Shown: in pieces, positions 8,883 through 17,692 of the stretch
Layout: each line of letters starts with the position of its first letter
Numbering within the stretch: position 1 is the first letter of the stretch
Origin: Cristatella mucedo
Taxonomy: Eukaryota; Bryozoa; Phylactolaemata; Cristatellidae
Reading direction: 5' to 3'
Assembly: GCA_009760855.2 (NCBI GenBank)
Contig: WPIO01000176.1
Location: forward strand, 1-45,000
DNA: 45,000 nucleotides
Notes under the pieces: generated by a model
What the model was told of the DNA's origin: nothing
The model's input: the letters and a program-made list of their open reading frames with translations, nothing else
Database searches by the model: none
Translations under genes and position numbers: made by a program

Positions 8883-9781
8883 ATGTCTGATCTTCTTGGT
8901 GTAGCTAAGGATATTCTAAAAAATATTGAGTCAATCAAAAAGGGTACTGCTGCAGGTAAAGGTTTATTATTATTTATATTGCAGGTAAAGAGGTTTATAT
9001 TTTTAATGTAACAGGAACTACTAATCCAATTAGAATTAGAATTAGTGATCCTATAAAACTTAAGAATAAAAACTTTAAAGTTTGCTTTAAAAAGTTTGTT
9101 GGAACTAATTCTATTAAGAACATTACATCATCTAATAATACTTTTGTGTATAGACTTGTTGGTGGTTCTGAGCGAATAGTAAGAGTTCCGCCTGGCATAT
9201 ATGCTGCTGTATCTGATGATGTAAATGTTGGAATAGTAGATGCGATAAATAATTCTATTGTATTATCTGGAAGTGATGTTTGTTTTAGGCATTGATACTG
9301 CTACTTCTAATTCGTGGATTACTATGCCTGCTGGGTTTACATTTGTTGCTGTTAAATCTACCATAGCTCCATTACTTGGATTTACTGGAACTATTTATAC
9401 AACAGACAAGACACTTCCATTAGATACATATAGTGCAGCTCCTGGAAAACAGTTTACACAAGTAGTTGTAGATCCAGCAGAAAAAATTATTTCAGAGAAT
9501 GAAGTTTTTTTTCTGACCTAAACTTAATTCTTATAAACTGTAATTTGGTTGCTAGTGGAACAAGTTATATAAATAATATAGAAACACAAGCTCTTAGAAG
9601 TTTTGCTTATAATTTCTATCCTTGGGAACAAATGGTATATGAACCGAATACTCTTGAATATCACAATCTTGTTGGTGATTCTATTTCTGATATATTGATT
9701 ACAATTACAGATCAAAATTTAAAAGTATTAGATTTTGGTTCTCAGCAAATTACTGTTGTAATAGAAATTATTGAAATATAA
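8883..9781 (+). pseudogene. Penton-like jelly-roll protein, copy 1 (at least three frame breaks)
   Basis: The start at 8883 follows TGATATATAGAAA. Coding sense switches frame near 8955-8980, 9280-9300 and 9520-9545. Beta-rich segments include NPIRIRISDPIKLKN, RIVRVPPGIYAAVSDD and LVGDSISDILITITDQNLKV. The end ('DILITITDQNLKVLDFGSQQ' then a hydrophobic strand) parallels the end of the next gene ('SLKINLTDQNKNAIN' then ATIVIS). The middle (VPPGIY...AINNSI) parallels VIPEGYY...ALNQAL there. I therefore call it a diverged paralog of the downstream penton. The first break coincides with a 29-base offset repeat of GCAGGTAAAG (8952, 8981). Confidence 0.55.
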
Positions 9782-9788
9782 TATAAGA

Positions 9789-10643
9789 ATGTCAATAAGA
9801 ATAACTGGAACTACTAGTTCTGATTCAAAAACTCTTGTTCCTCCAATCTTATTAGGATCAGATTCTGGTTATAACAAAATAGGCTTACGGAGAGTTAAGT
9901 TTACATATACAAACAGAATAATAACAAATGTTACTACTGATGTAAACGATATGCTTTGGTATAAAGCAATAACATCTCCAAGCAATTTCTCAGTTGTTAT
10001 ACCAGAAGGATATTATGATAGTCAAAAGATTGTCATTGCATTAAATCAAGCACTATCAAATGTAAAACCAAGCATGCTCGTCAATCTTGCTAACAGAAAC
10101 AGTACTGGAATTAAATTTAGCGTTGATGTTGATGATAAAATAATAATGCAAGTTGCTGGAGATTTTGTTGTATTACTTGGAGGAAAAAATTCTGGAATAA
10201 TCAACTCTATTGGAGATACTCTAGGTTTTAGTTCAAATTTGCAAGGCTCATTTGATGCTGCAATGGTTGGTGGAACTCCATATGAAGCTGTAAAAAAAGC
10301 AATGTATTTCTCTGGTACTTATAAGGCTTGGAATAAAATGCAACTTCCTGACAATTCTGGAGTAAAATGGATAAGTATTGATTGTGATCTTGTAGATCCT
10401 AGTAAGAACTATGTTGAACATAAAAAGGGATTCTTAGAACAATCTTCATCTTTATATTTGATTGATATTAATGATATTAATCCAGGAGAAAAGGTCGACA
10501 TGCATATTCCAAACATTTTATTCTTGCCAACTCGCGGAGATATTGATGGTATTAGCAGTCTTAAAATTAACTTAACAGATCAAAATAAAAATGCAATAAA
10601 TACTATTACAGATGTTATAGCTACAATAGTAATTTCGAAATAA
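9789..10643 (+). CDS. Penton-like minor capsid protein, copy 2 (intact)
   Basis: An intact 284-residue protein. I start at ATG 9789, directly after AATATAATATAAGA, rather than at the in-frame TTG at 9771. Beta-strand-rich sequence (KIGLRRVKFTYTNR, SNFSVVIPEGYYDSQKI, ISSLKINLTDQNK, ATIVIS) and its place just before the major capsid gene fit the single-jelly-roll minor capsid (penton) protein of Polintons and adintoviruses, which fills the fivefold vertices. No sequence search was possible, so the call rests on length, fold pattern and gene order. It shares its C-terminal pattern with the broken gene immediately upstream. Confidence 0.65.
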   Translation: MSIRITGTTSSDSKTLVPPILLGSDSGYNKIGLRRVKFTYTNRIITNVTTDVNDMLWYKAITSPSNFSVVIPEGYYDSQKIVIALNQALSNVKPSMLVNLANRNSTGIKFSVDVDDKIIMQVAGDFVVLLGGKNSGIINSIGDTLGFSSNLQGSFDAAMVGGTPYEAVKKAMYFSGTYKAWNKMQLPDNSGVKWISIDCDLVDPSKNYVEHKKGFLEQSSSLYLIDINDINPGEKVDMHIPNILFLPTRGDIDGISSLKINLTDQNKNAINTITDVIATIVISK

Positions 10644-10649
10644 TATAGG

Positions 10650-10982
10650 ATGGGTAGCTATGCTAGAATTGGTCATGGTAGGATAACTGGTGGAGAATAT
10701 CATGGTTCTGGCATACTTGATAAGATTATTGATGGTGTTGGAAAAGCAGCTCCTGTGCCTACTGGACTTACTGGGCTTAGTATGAATATTGCTAACAAAG
10801 GAATTGAAATGCATCAGGCAAAAAAATTAACTGAACTGCAGACAAAGAAAGAAAAGATTGACCAGGAATATGCTAATAAACGAAGAGAACTTGATGACAA
10901 ACTTGATGAAGAAAGAAGAAAGAAAGAACTTGAGTATGAGTTGGAGAAACGTAAAAAGAAGAAGATTATGATAGAAAGATGA
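10650..10982 (+). CDS. Coiled-coil protein with Gly-rich N-terminus
   Basis: 110 residues, starting directly after AATATAGG. The N-terminal ~50 residues are Gly-rich (GRITGGEYHGSGILDK). The rest is a very charged heptad-like helix (Lys/Glu/Arg, e.g. RRELDDKLDEERRKK). The stop overlaps the start of the next ORF as ATGA. Either this is translational coupling of two genes or one gene with a frameshift, since the helix continues in the next frame. Small capsid-associated or DNA-condensing proteins are common at this position in Polintons. Function not identified. Confidence 0.5.
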   Translation: MGSYARIGHGRITGGEYHGSGILDKIIDGVGKAAPVPTGLTGLSMNIANKGIEMHQAKKLTELQTKKEKIDQEYANKRRELDDKLDEERRKKELEYELEKRKKKKIMIER

Positions 10983-11245
10983 AAGAGATGGATCTTGAGA
11001 TAAAACGAGCAATGCTTGATAAACTTAAACCAAAAAGCAAAAAGAAATACAAAGCAAAGATGGAAGATTTTGAAACTGAAGATTATTCAGAAACATTAAA
11101 AGAAAATAATCCTAAAGCATATAAAGAAATAAAAAGAGTTATAAAAGAGAAATCTGCTGTTCCTGCAATTATGCCTAGACCTGATGGATATGGAGGATAC
11201 ATGAAAAAAATTGGTGCTGGCTTATACATTCAGAATAAGAAATAA
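10979..11245 (+). CDS. Lys-rich small protein following the coiled-coil gene
   Basis: 88 residues, rich in Lys and Glu, beginning inside the ATGA overlap with the previous gene. The C-terminus has VPAIMPRPDGYGGYMKKIGA. There is no TATA-type start motif in front of it, unlike most genes here. This favours either coupling to, or having once been part of, the upstream coiled-coil gene. No family recognised. Confidence 0.4.
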   Translation: MKEMDLEIKRAMLDKLKPKSKKKYKAKMEDFETEDYSETLKENNPKAYKEIKRVIKEKSAVPAIMPRPDGYGGYMKKIGAGLYIQNKK

Positions 11246-11272
11246 ATTTTTACTTTTTTATATAGAGAAGAA

Positions 11273-12855
11273 ATGGCAAGTGCACCAATTGATACTATAC
11301 TCGAATTAGGCGATCCTAGTTTTCCTAATTATAAAATTAAAGATTATCAATACAGAGAGTTTTATCAGAGTAATGGAAATGAGACAGATGATATTGCAAA
11401 TAAACTAGCTACATTTACTGTTCCTGGAGAACAACAACTATGCTATGTTTTATCTGATGCTTATCTATTGCTTGAAGGACAACTAAGAGTCCAGACAGCT
11501 GCTAATGGTGCCTATAATGCACCTAATAAAAACCTTGCTGCTGCTCTTGTTAACAATGCTGGAGCATGGATGTTTAGTTCAATGAGAATTAGACTTGGTG
11601 CTGAGGAAATAGAAAGCTATTCAGTGAAAGAAGGCCCTGGAAGTGTCTCAACTCTTATGGGGTATCTCACTTATCCAAATGATTACAACCGAACAGAAGG
11701 ACCTGCAACTGGATGGAAAAAAGATGAGGCAAGCTCAATTGAGGATTTTTATCCTACTACTGCTAGCAATGGTGGAAATGCTATTAATGCTTTAAGTTAT
11801 CTTTAGCAACTGCTAACAATAACGGTTTTATATATAGAAGAGGACTCTCAAATATCTTAGCTGATAATCCTGGAACTTTTAGTATTTCACTTCCACTTGC
11901 AGGACTGTCTGGATTTTGTGCTGATATGAATAAAATTCTTTATAATATTCCTTTCACACTTGAAATGACACGCACTGGCGGTAGTGATTTTGATGCTATT
12001 ATGACTGGTCCAACAGGTGCGGCTGCTAATACTACAAACGCGATTTTATCAAGAGGAGGAGCTGCAGCAAATGGAGAAGGAGTTTGGACTGCATTCAAAA
12101 TTAGTATGTCAAAAATGAGACTGATGGTTCCTTGTGTTAGTCCTAAAGAAAGCATTCAAAGAGCGCTTGCAGATGTATCAAGTGAGAGAGCAAAGAAAAT
12201 TAGACTTAATTACAGAGTCAGACGTTATGAAAATATGACGCTAAATAATTTCAACCAAGGTCCAAAATATACTAGAACTCTATCTGTACAAAATACTATT
12301 GATAAAGTCAGGTGGTTAATTGTTGCTGCTCAAAACACGAACAAATATAATGATTATACTGGAAATCCTTGCACATACAATCATTGTGATATTAAAAATG
12401 TAACTTTGCTTGCTAATGGTTCGAAGCAATACCCTACTGTTGCTAGAAGTAGCTTTCCTAGAGATGGAAAGTGTTCTACTGCATATTTAGATTTTACAGA
12501 GTTTAGAAAACAATATCTTGGATTAAATGAACTTACAGAACCAGTTGGTGTTACTTATCCTGAATGGTTAACACTTTATCCAATTCATGTAATTGATCTA
12601 CAATATAATGATGAACCTCTAAGAATTACTTCAAAACTTGATGTAAGTATTGAGTTTAATGCTCAAATTCCTGCTGCTGCGGCTGCTACTGCTGCTAATG
12701 GTAATATTCCTGCAGCTGTTGCAATTCCTGCGACAAGTATTATGGTTCATTATTTAACTATCTGTGAGAACACTGCTGAACTTACTTCTAATGGTAATGG
12801 TTCACCATTTACTTGCAGTAAAGGGACATATGTTTATGATGGAACTGACATTTAA
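11273..12855 (+). pseudogene. Major capsid protein, double jelly-roll (one frameshift)
   Basis: Open in one frame to 11806, then in another to the stop at 12855. Coding sense continues across ~11790-11805, so a single one-base shift splits a gene of about 527 codons, the normal Polinton/adintovirus MCP size. N-terminal features: KIKDYQYREFYQSNG, a long beta-rich half with VNNAGAWMFSSMRIRLGAEE, then LPLAGLSGFCADMNKIL and further strands ending near MVHYLTICENTAEL. The pattern and its place after the penton genes identify the hexon-like capsomer that forms the icosahedral shell. The start follows TTTATATAGAGAAGAA. The frameshift lies in the first jelly roll; no A-run is present there, unlike several other breaks. 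Confidence 0.8.
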
Positions 12856-12878
12856 AAAAATTAAAAACCAGAAATATA

Positions 12879-13720
12879 ATGAATAAATTTGATTTTGTAC
12901 AAGGTTCAGATGAGTGGAAAAAATCGATATCCTTGAATATTGGAGGCTCAGAGGTTTACTCAGTGCTTGGAAAGGATCTAGTATTTGGAGAACAGATCGA
13001 ATCTGATATAGAATTAATTGCAAATAGAAAACTAAAAAAATACATTGCTAATAATTCTAGTATGAGATTTCCTCCAATTTTATTTGGTAAAGTATTTGAA
13101 CCTATTGCTGCAAAGTTTTTAGAAATGAAACTTTAAGTAAAACTTGATAATGCAAATGATTGTTTTAGAGTGATGGTGTGTACAGATATTCTCCTGATGG
13201 AATAATAAACAGCAATACTCTAGTAGAAATAAAATGCTTGTGGAGCAGAAATATTATTGATGATTTTATACCTAAACAATATCACGCGCAATGTTTACTT
13301 GGGTTACATGTTTTAAAACTTAGTGAGTGCTTTTACTCTGAGTTTGAGATTTTTGTTCCTGGATTGAATTGTGAAGAACCTCCGTTAGATTACGTAGCAG
13401 CTGGTAATGTAAGAATTCCTAATACTGATTTGGATATGCCACTTAGAGAACCAATTTTTATGCTATTACTTAAAGATGAAAAGTATTTTGATTTTGAGTT
13501 TGATATTATAAGTAAGTATGGCAGATTTAATAATAAGAAAGTAAATGGTTATGATATAAAGTATTATATAAAAAGATGTTTGATCCAAGTAATAGAAGAT
13601 GATCCTTGTAGATTTGTTAGAATAGTTCCTATTGTTAAAGAAGTGTTAGATAGATCAAATATTTTAATTAATAACTATATAGATGAGTCGAAGACATCAT
13701 TGCAAGGACTATGTAAGTAG
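12879..13720 (+). pseudogene. YqaJ/lambda-exonuclease-like nuclease (internal stop and frameshift)
   Basis: The N-terminal part (12879-13136) begins FDFVQGSDEWKKSISLNIGG, matching the 'QGS.EW' start of YqaJ viral recombinases, and ends at TAA 13134-13136. The second part (13178-13720) holds the PD-(D/E)xK core: YSPDG (Asp 7), LVEIKC (Glu 17, Lys 19) and KQYHAQ (Gln 38). A stop and a frameshift therefore lie between 13134 and 13178. These nucleases resect double-stranded ends for single-strand annealing recombination or replication. The last ~38 bases overlap the start of the following fiber gene in another frame. Confidence 0.75.
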
Positions 13721-14544
13721 AATAAATGGTTATATTCTATCAGATCTTGATGCAAATGGTAATAGAATTATTAATATGAGAGATCCTGTTAATGATGGTG
13801 ATGCTGTAACAAAATCGTATGCAGATGCAAACTTTATTGTAAATAGTGGTACTTCTTTAAATTTACAGAATAGACCAATTACAAATCTTGCTCCAGGAGT
13901 TAATTCAACAGATGCTGTTAATGTTAGTCAAGTATCAAACTATGTAAAGAAATCTGGAGATACAATGACTGGAGATTTAAATATGAATAGTTTTGCTATT
14001 ACTTCTACATATTGGAATTCTAGTCTTACTACACTACCAGTTTTACCTGATGATTTTTGTGTTACTTATGGTGGATTAAAACGAGATGTGTTATTGAAGA
14101 ATTATCCTGCTACAACAAATTTAAATATGAATAATAACTCTATAATCAATGTTGCTGAACCTGTTAATTCTTCTGATGCTGCAACGAAATCCTATGTTGA
14201 TAGAACAGTTAAAAAAATAACAGAAGTTGTTGTACTTACATTTAATCCTAGAGCAATGAACTCTATTATTAATATTTCTCCTGCATATTCTTGGACAAAT
14301 AAAAAAAAATCCTCCACTAATAATACTAAATGCAATGGTTGTTGGATCGTCTAACTGTATACAACTAAAGCCTAGCAGCGATACGACAATAGTATCAGGA
14401 GATATACGTGCTATAAATACATCGCCGACTGGAACAGATTTTAAGTATTATGCATACTTTACTAGAGTTCCGTTAGAATATTATTATGTTGATAACCTAG
14501 GAAATATGAAAGTTAATCTATTAATTTCTTACATAAGTACCTGA
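13683..14544 (+). pseudogene. Fiber-like protein 4 (frameshift in A9 run)
   Basis: The start follows CTATATAG. The first ~180 residues have shaft repeats: YILSDLDANGNRIINMRDPV, MTGDLNMNSFAI, LNMNNNSIINVAEPV, each followed by (N/S)DAxTKSYxD-type ends. This resembles the three minus-strand fiber genes; the opening (SRINGYILSDLDANGN) is nearly the same as that of fiber gene 1. The frame shifts in the A-run at ~14300-14308. The remaining ~80 residues to TGA at 14544 are beta-like and would be a short head. Attachment-fiber role inferred. Confidence 0.65.
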
Positions 14545-14651
14545 AAAGTATAAGTGAACTATTAGAACAATTAATTCTTTTAATTTTGTTGCTTTATGCT
14601 TACCTTTTACTAGCGGAAATAGTTTTGCTATATATATTATTGATTCGTGTT

Positions 14652-14966
14652 CTAAACAATGATGATTACAGAATAATTCGGAACACCTTTTTTAAAATGT
14701 TTCTTTGCTAAGCAATATATTTTTGTAGGTCTTTGTTTAGAATATTTATTCCTTGCATAATAACAATCTGCACAAATAATTATTTTGTTTTTTCTTAAAA
14801 CACCACAATCAAATTCTGTTTCTGTACTATCTAAGTCGTAGATATCGCAACGCATTTCATACTTTAACTTTGGTCTTCGTTTAACCTTTTGGCAAACTGG
14901 ATGACCTGACTCTAAGTATTCAATTTCGCTAAATGATGTCGAACAAGTATCACAAAATATTTCCAT
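14652..14966 (-). CDS. Cys-rich zinc-binding-type small protein
   Basis: An intact 104-residue protein. Cysteines at 5, 8, 25, 40, 54, 65, 68 and 85 include two CxxC pairs (CDTC, CADC), which suggests two zinc sites. The start MEIFCDTC resembles MEIYCLKC of the gene at 6979. The ATG at 14966 and that of the integrase at 14976 face away from each other across nine bases. Function unknown; nucleic-acid binding or a regulatory role is a guess. Confidence 0.55.
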   Translation of the reverse strand: MEIFCDTCSTSFSEIEYLESGHPVCQKVKRRPKLKYEMRCDIYDLDSTETEFDCGVLRKNKIIICADCYYARNKYSKQRPTKIYCLAKKHFKKGVPNYSVIIIV

Positions 14967-14976
14967 TTCTATAGAA
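14967..14976. promoter_or_regulatory. Palindromic divergent start element TTCTATAGAA
   Basis: A perfect 10-bp palindrome that sits directly between two divergent start codons; its last A is the first base of the integrase ATG. Being palindromic, it presents the same motif to both genes. The same TATAGAA(A)TG context recurs at other starts (2393, 6248, 6979, 8883, 16496). Confidence 0.55.
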
Positions 14977-15848
14977 TGTCATTTTTAACTCTAAATGAAA
15001 GAAAAAAGGAAGGGAAATGTAATCCAGAGTCAGATATAAGCCAGATATTCAAGCCAAGGCCGAAAGTAATTCCAAAAGGATTCTTTAATACTGTTGAACC
15101 TAATGAAAATCATGAAGCAGACATTTTGTATATGCCAAATGATTCTGGTTACAAATATGCTTTGAGTGTTATTGATGTTGCTAGCAGATATAAAGACTCG
15201 AGACCACTTAAAACAAAGTCTTCTAAAGAAGTAACACAAGCTATAATAGATATTTATACAAAAAGTTTATTGAAGTGGCCAAAGAAGATAACAGTAGATC
15301 CTGGAACTGAGTTTAAAGGAGAGTTTATGAAAGAAATGAAAAGACATGAAACACAAGTTATAGAAGCTACTAGTAAAAAGAGTTGTTGAAAGAATGAATA
15401 GAACTGTAGCAGAAAGAGCATTTATTGCGCAATACGAAAAAGAATTAGAAAACATTTATAATGGAGATTACACTAGAAATAAATAATGGATTTATAATTT
15501 ACCAAAGATTATTGATTATCTGAATAATAGTGTTACAAGATCAATTGGTGAAGAACCTATAAAGGCGATAAAAAAGAATCAGTAAAACTGAGTATACCAA
15601 AATATCATAGAAAAGTTGGAGAACAAGAAAAATTATTAGAACTTGGAACAACTGTTAGATATTTATTAGAACCAGGTGAAGAAGAAGATGAAAAAAGAAG
15701 AAGAGCTACAGATGCGATATGGAGCTTGACTAAGCATACTATTGTTAGAATAGTGGTATTGAAAAAACAACCAGTGCGTTTTTGGGTAAATGATGTTAAG
15801 AGAAGTTTTGTTAGAGAGGAATTGCAAGTGATTAAGCAAGAGGAGTAG
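14976..15848 (+). pseudogene. Retroviral-type DDE integrase (two frameshifts and one stop)
   Basis: The N-terminal 137 residues carry the rve core: NHEADILYM with Asp 49, SVIDVASRY, and ITVDPGTEFKGEF with Asp 108. Near 15375 (AAAAAG) the frame shifts to one reading VVERMNRTVAERAF, where the third acidic residue (Glu) sits. TAA at ~15484-15486 interrupts that frame, and a second shift occurs in the A-run near 15575. The end reads RRRATDAIWSLTKH and RSFVREELQV, the chromodomain-like C-terminus typical of Polinton integrases. Its role is insertion of the element into host DNA. The usual N-terminal zinc finger is not evident. The stop overlaps the convergent gene by 17 bases. Confidence 0.85.
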
Positions 15849-16266
15849 TTTCTCTTTGTGAACGTTCTGCTATAATATCGTCAAACTCTTCTTTTGTAAC
15901 TACTTCATCAGATAAAGCATCAGTTATTTTTGAAATAAATTCTGTATTAGAATTGAGAGTAAATCTTTTTCTTTTATCTATTTCAACTAAAATCCCATCA
16001 ACTGCCATTAGCATTGCTGTTAGAGCTGAGAGAACTGAGACTACATTAGTTATATCTGGATGTGTGTGAATATGGGTTGTAGAAACTGTAACTCCTAAAG
16101 CTACTACTATGTTTACTATTTTAATTATATATCTTACTCTTGTTAAATTTTTTAGACATGATCTAACTTTAACGTTATATGCAACTACTTCATCATATCT
16201 TTGAAGAGCAAACTTTTTCCTTAAATCTGCCGTTTTCCTATAATTATTTAAATTTTTCAAACCCAT
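15832..16266 (-). CDS. Small protein with two membrane segments
   Basis: An intact 144-residue protein. The basic N-terminus (LRKKFALQRY) is followed by two hydrophobic stretches, ~47-64 (YIIKIVNIVVALGVTV) and ~75-96 (VVSVLSALTAMLMAVDGILV), and a polar C-terminus. Start and neighbour are coupled: its ATG lies inside the last codons of the upstream minus-strand gene. A two-helix membrane protein at the element's end could be a virion membrane, lysis or entry factor. I recognise no family. Confidence 0.5.
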   Translation of the reverse strand: MGLKNLNNYRKTADLRKKFALQRYDEVVAYNVKVRSCLKNLTRVRYIIKIVNIVVALGVTVSTTHIHTHPDITNVVSVLSALTAMLMAVDGILVEIDKRKRFTLNSNTEFISKITDALSDEVVTKEEFDDIIAERSQRETTPLA

Positions 16267-16496
16267 CCTGGATATAAATCTTCTTCATAATCTGGAGAAT
16301 CCATATAATTAATGAAAACAGAACTAACTTCATAGCTACGATCATTAAGATAAGAAATGAATTCTTCAATATCTTCACATGTTTTTGGATGTCTTGGTTT
16401 TAATCCGTTAGATTTTTCAGCAACTGCAGTTTTTAATCTTCTGATATAATCTTGATATTTTTCTCCAACTTGTCTGCTAAATATTTCATTACTCAT
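16257..16496 (-). CDS. Small unidentified protein at the right end
   Basis: 79 residues, starting directly after TTATATAGAA, a strong instance of the element's start motif. The sequence is polar and helical with an acidic C-terminus (SPDYEEDLYPGWV) that overlaps the next gene's start by 10 bases. No family recognised. Outermost gene of the element on this side. Confidence 0.5.
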   Translation of the reverse strand: MSNEIFSRQVGEKYQDYIRRLKTAVAEKSNGLKPRHPKTCEDIEEFISYLNDRSYEVSSVFINYMDSPDYEEDLYPGWV

Positions 16497-16609
16497 TTCT
16501 ATATAACATAAAAAAGATGTTTAAATCAAATTATATTAGAGTGCGATAGGATAAACAACGAAGTAGGCGAAAACACTATGCCGAGCGACAGCGAGTCTAG
16601 TGTCGAGCG

Positions 16610-16731
16610 AGTAGATTGGTTTTGAACGTTATAGAGACTTGGGTCTCAGACGAAGACACTCGATCGAGCGACAGCGAGATTGAGGGTCGAGGCTGAGCCC
16701 TAGGCTCTATAACGTTCAAAACATATCTACT
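16610..16731. repeat. Imperfect inverted repeat (27-bp arms), candidate right terminus of the element
   Basis: Arm 16610-16636 and arm 16705-16731 are reverse complements at 25 of 27 positions (core TTTTGAACGTTATAGAG). The structure begins AGTAGAT and ends ATCTACT. The pairing continues imperfectly inward (GGTCTCAG / CTGAGCC). The sequence GAGCGACAGCGAG occurs once in the loop and once just outside (~16583). Polinton termini begin with AG, so this could be a terminal or subterminal repeat. No matching copy is visible at the left end. Confidence 0.6.
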
Positions 16732-16984
16732 GGCTTAGCGCTCATTTGCAGGAACATGCGGCACGACGTAGCACGCGCCCGCTTTGACGGGTACGAACAC
16801 ACGTGCCTGGCGTCGTCGAGCGGGACCGAACTTCCGCGGGACCAAACTGTACAGCTCGCCGCTAGAAACCATCATTCCAATCCATCCATTCCTCTAATTA
16901 TACTGAGTTGATTTTATTTTAATAGAGCATGAACTTCATTTAATCACATATATATATATATCTGTATTCTTAATTGTACATTCG

Positions 16985-17100
16985 TCAATATTGGTGGGGA
17001 ATGTCCTAACCCGGGGGGGGAATGTCTGGGGGGGAAATGTCCTAGGGTCCACCGGGGAAATGTCCCGGGGAAACGTCCGGGGGGAAATATCCTACAACCG
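16985..17100. repeat. G-rich degenerate tandem repeat (GGGGAAATGTCC type, ~6 copies)
   Basis: Units of GGGGAATGTCC / GGGGAAATGTCC / GGGGAAACGTCC / GGGGAAATATCC follow each other at uneven spacing. No gene is seen in 16740-18160 apart from this and the C-rich repeat near 17640. Likely a non-coding repeat-element end. Confidence 0.7.
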
Positions 17101-17639
17101 AGCGTGCCAATAGGCGGGACGGCTACCTTTTCCTTTCCTTTGCCTTCATTCAGGACTCGCTGTCCTTAATTATCCTGCAGCATAACGCAGCGGCTCGTCG
17201 GGTCCGTCGTCCACGGCGTGACTGCCACCTCACCTCACTTCCGTCTGAGCTGCACTGGCTCCATATTAATAAAATTGCATTATTATAATACGGCAATTTT
17301 ATTAAATATATTACCTGGGTACACCAGCATTCTTTTTCCTTTCCCTTATTCTGAGAATTTTAAAGCCATTCACGAGACGACTGTGAAAAGCATCAATTGA
17401 TTGCTTTCGTGAATGTAGCCACTGTATTAATTTAATTTTCTTAACAGTTCATTATAAAAACAACCGAAGACCGTGATTGTGATTACTAACGGCTGTTAAA
17501 TTGCGCATTACTTCAAAGTTTTTTATTATTTAAATAAATTGTAATATTAAAATCTTGCTTTAGACAGAATATGACTTTTTATTACAGATGTGAAATTTTT
17601 TTTGTTTTTTATTTATCGAAATAGTCGTGCCCCTCCCCC

Positions 17640-17692
17640 AACCTTCGCGCCCAGCTGTCCACGCCCAGTCGTCCGAGCCCAATTATCCTAGA
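17640..17692. repeat. Short C-rich repeat, three ~15-bp units
   Basis: The pattern GCCCA-N5-TCC occurs three times in a row (GCCCAGCTGTCC, GCCCAGTCGTCC, GCCCAATTATCC). It ends in TCC like the G-rich array 550 bases away, so both may belong to one mobile element, which is conjecture. Confidence 0.5.

Noticed and set aside
16985-17100. Cluster of NF-kappaB-like sites (GGGGAATGTCC)
   Set aside because: The units deviate from the consensus in length and in the pyrimidine half. They look like a degenerate repeat in non-coding DNA.
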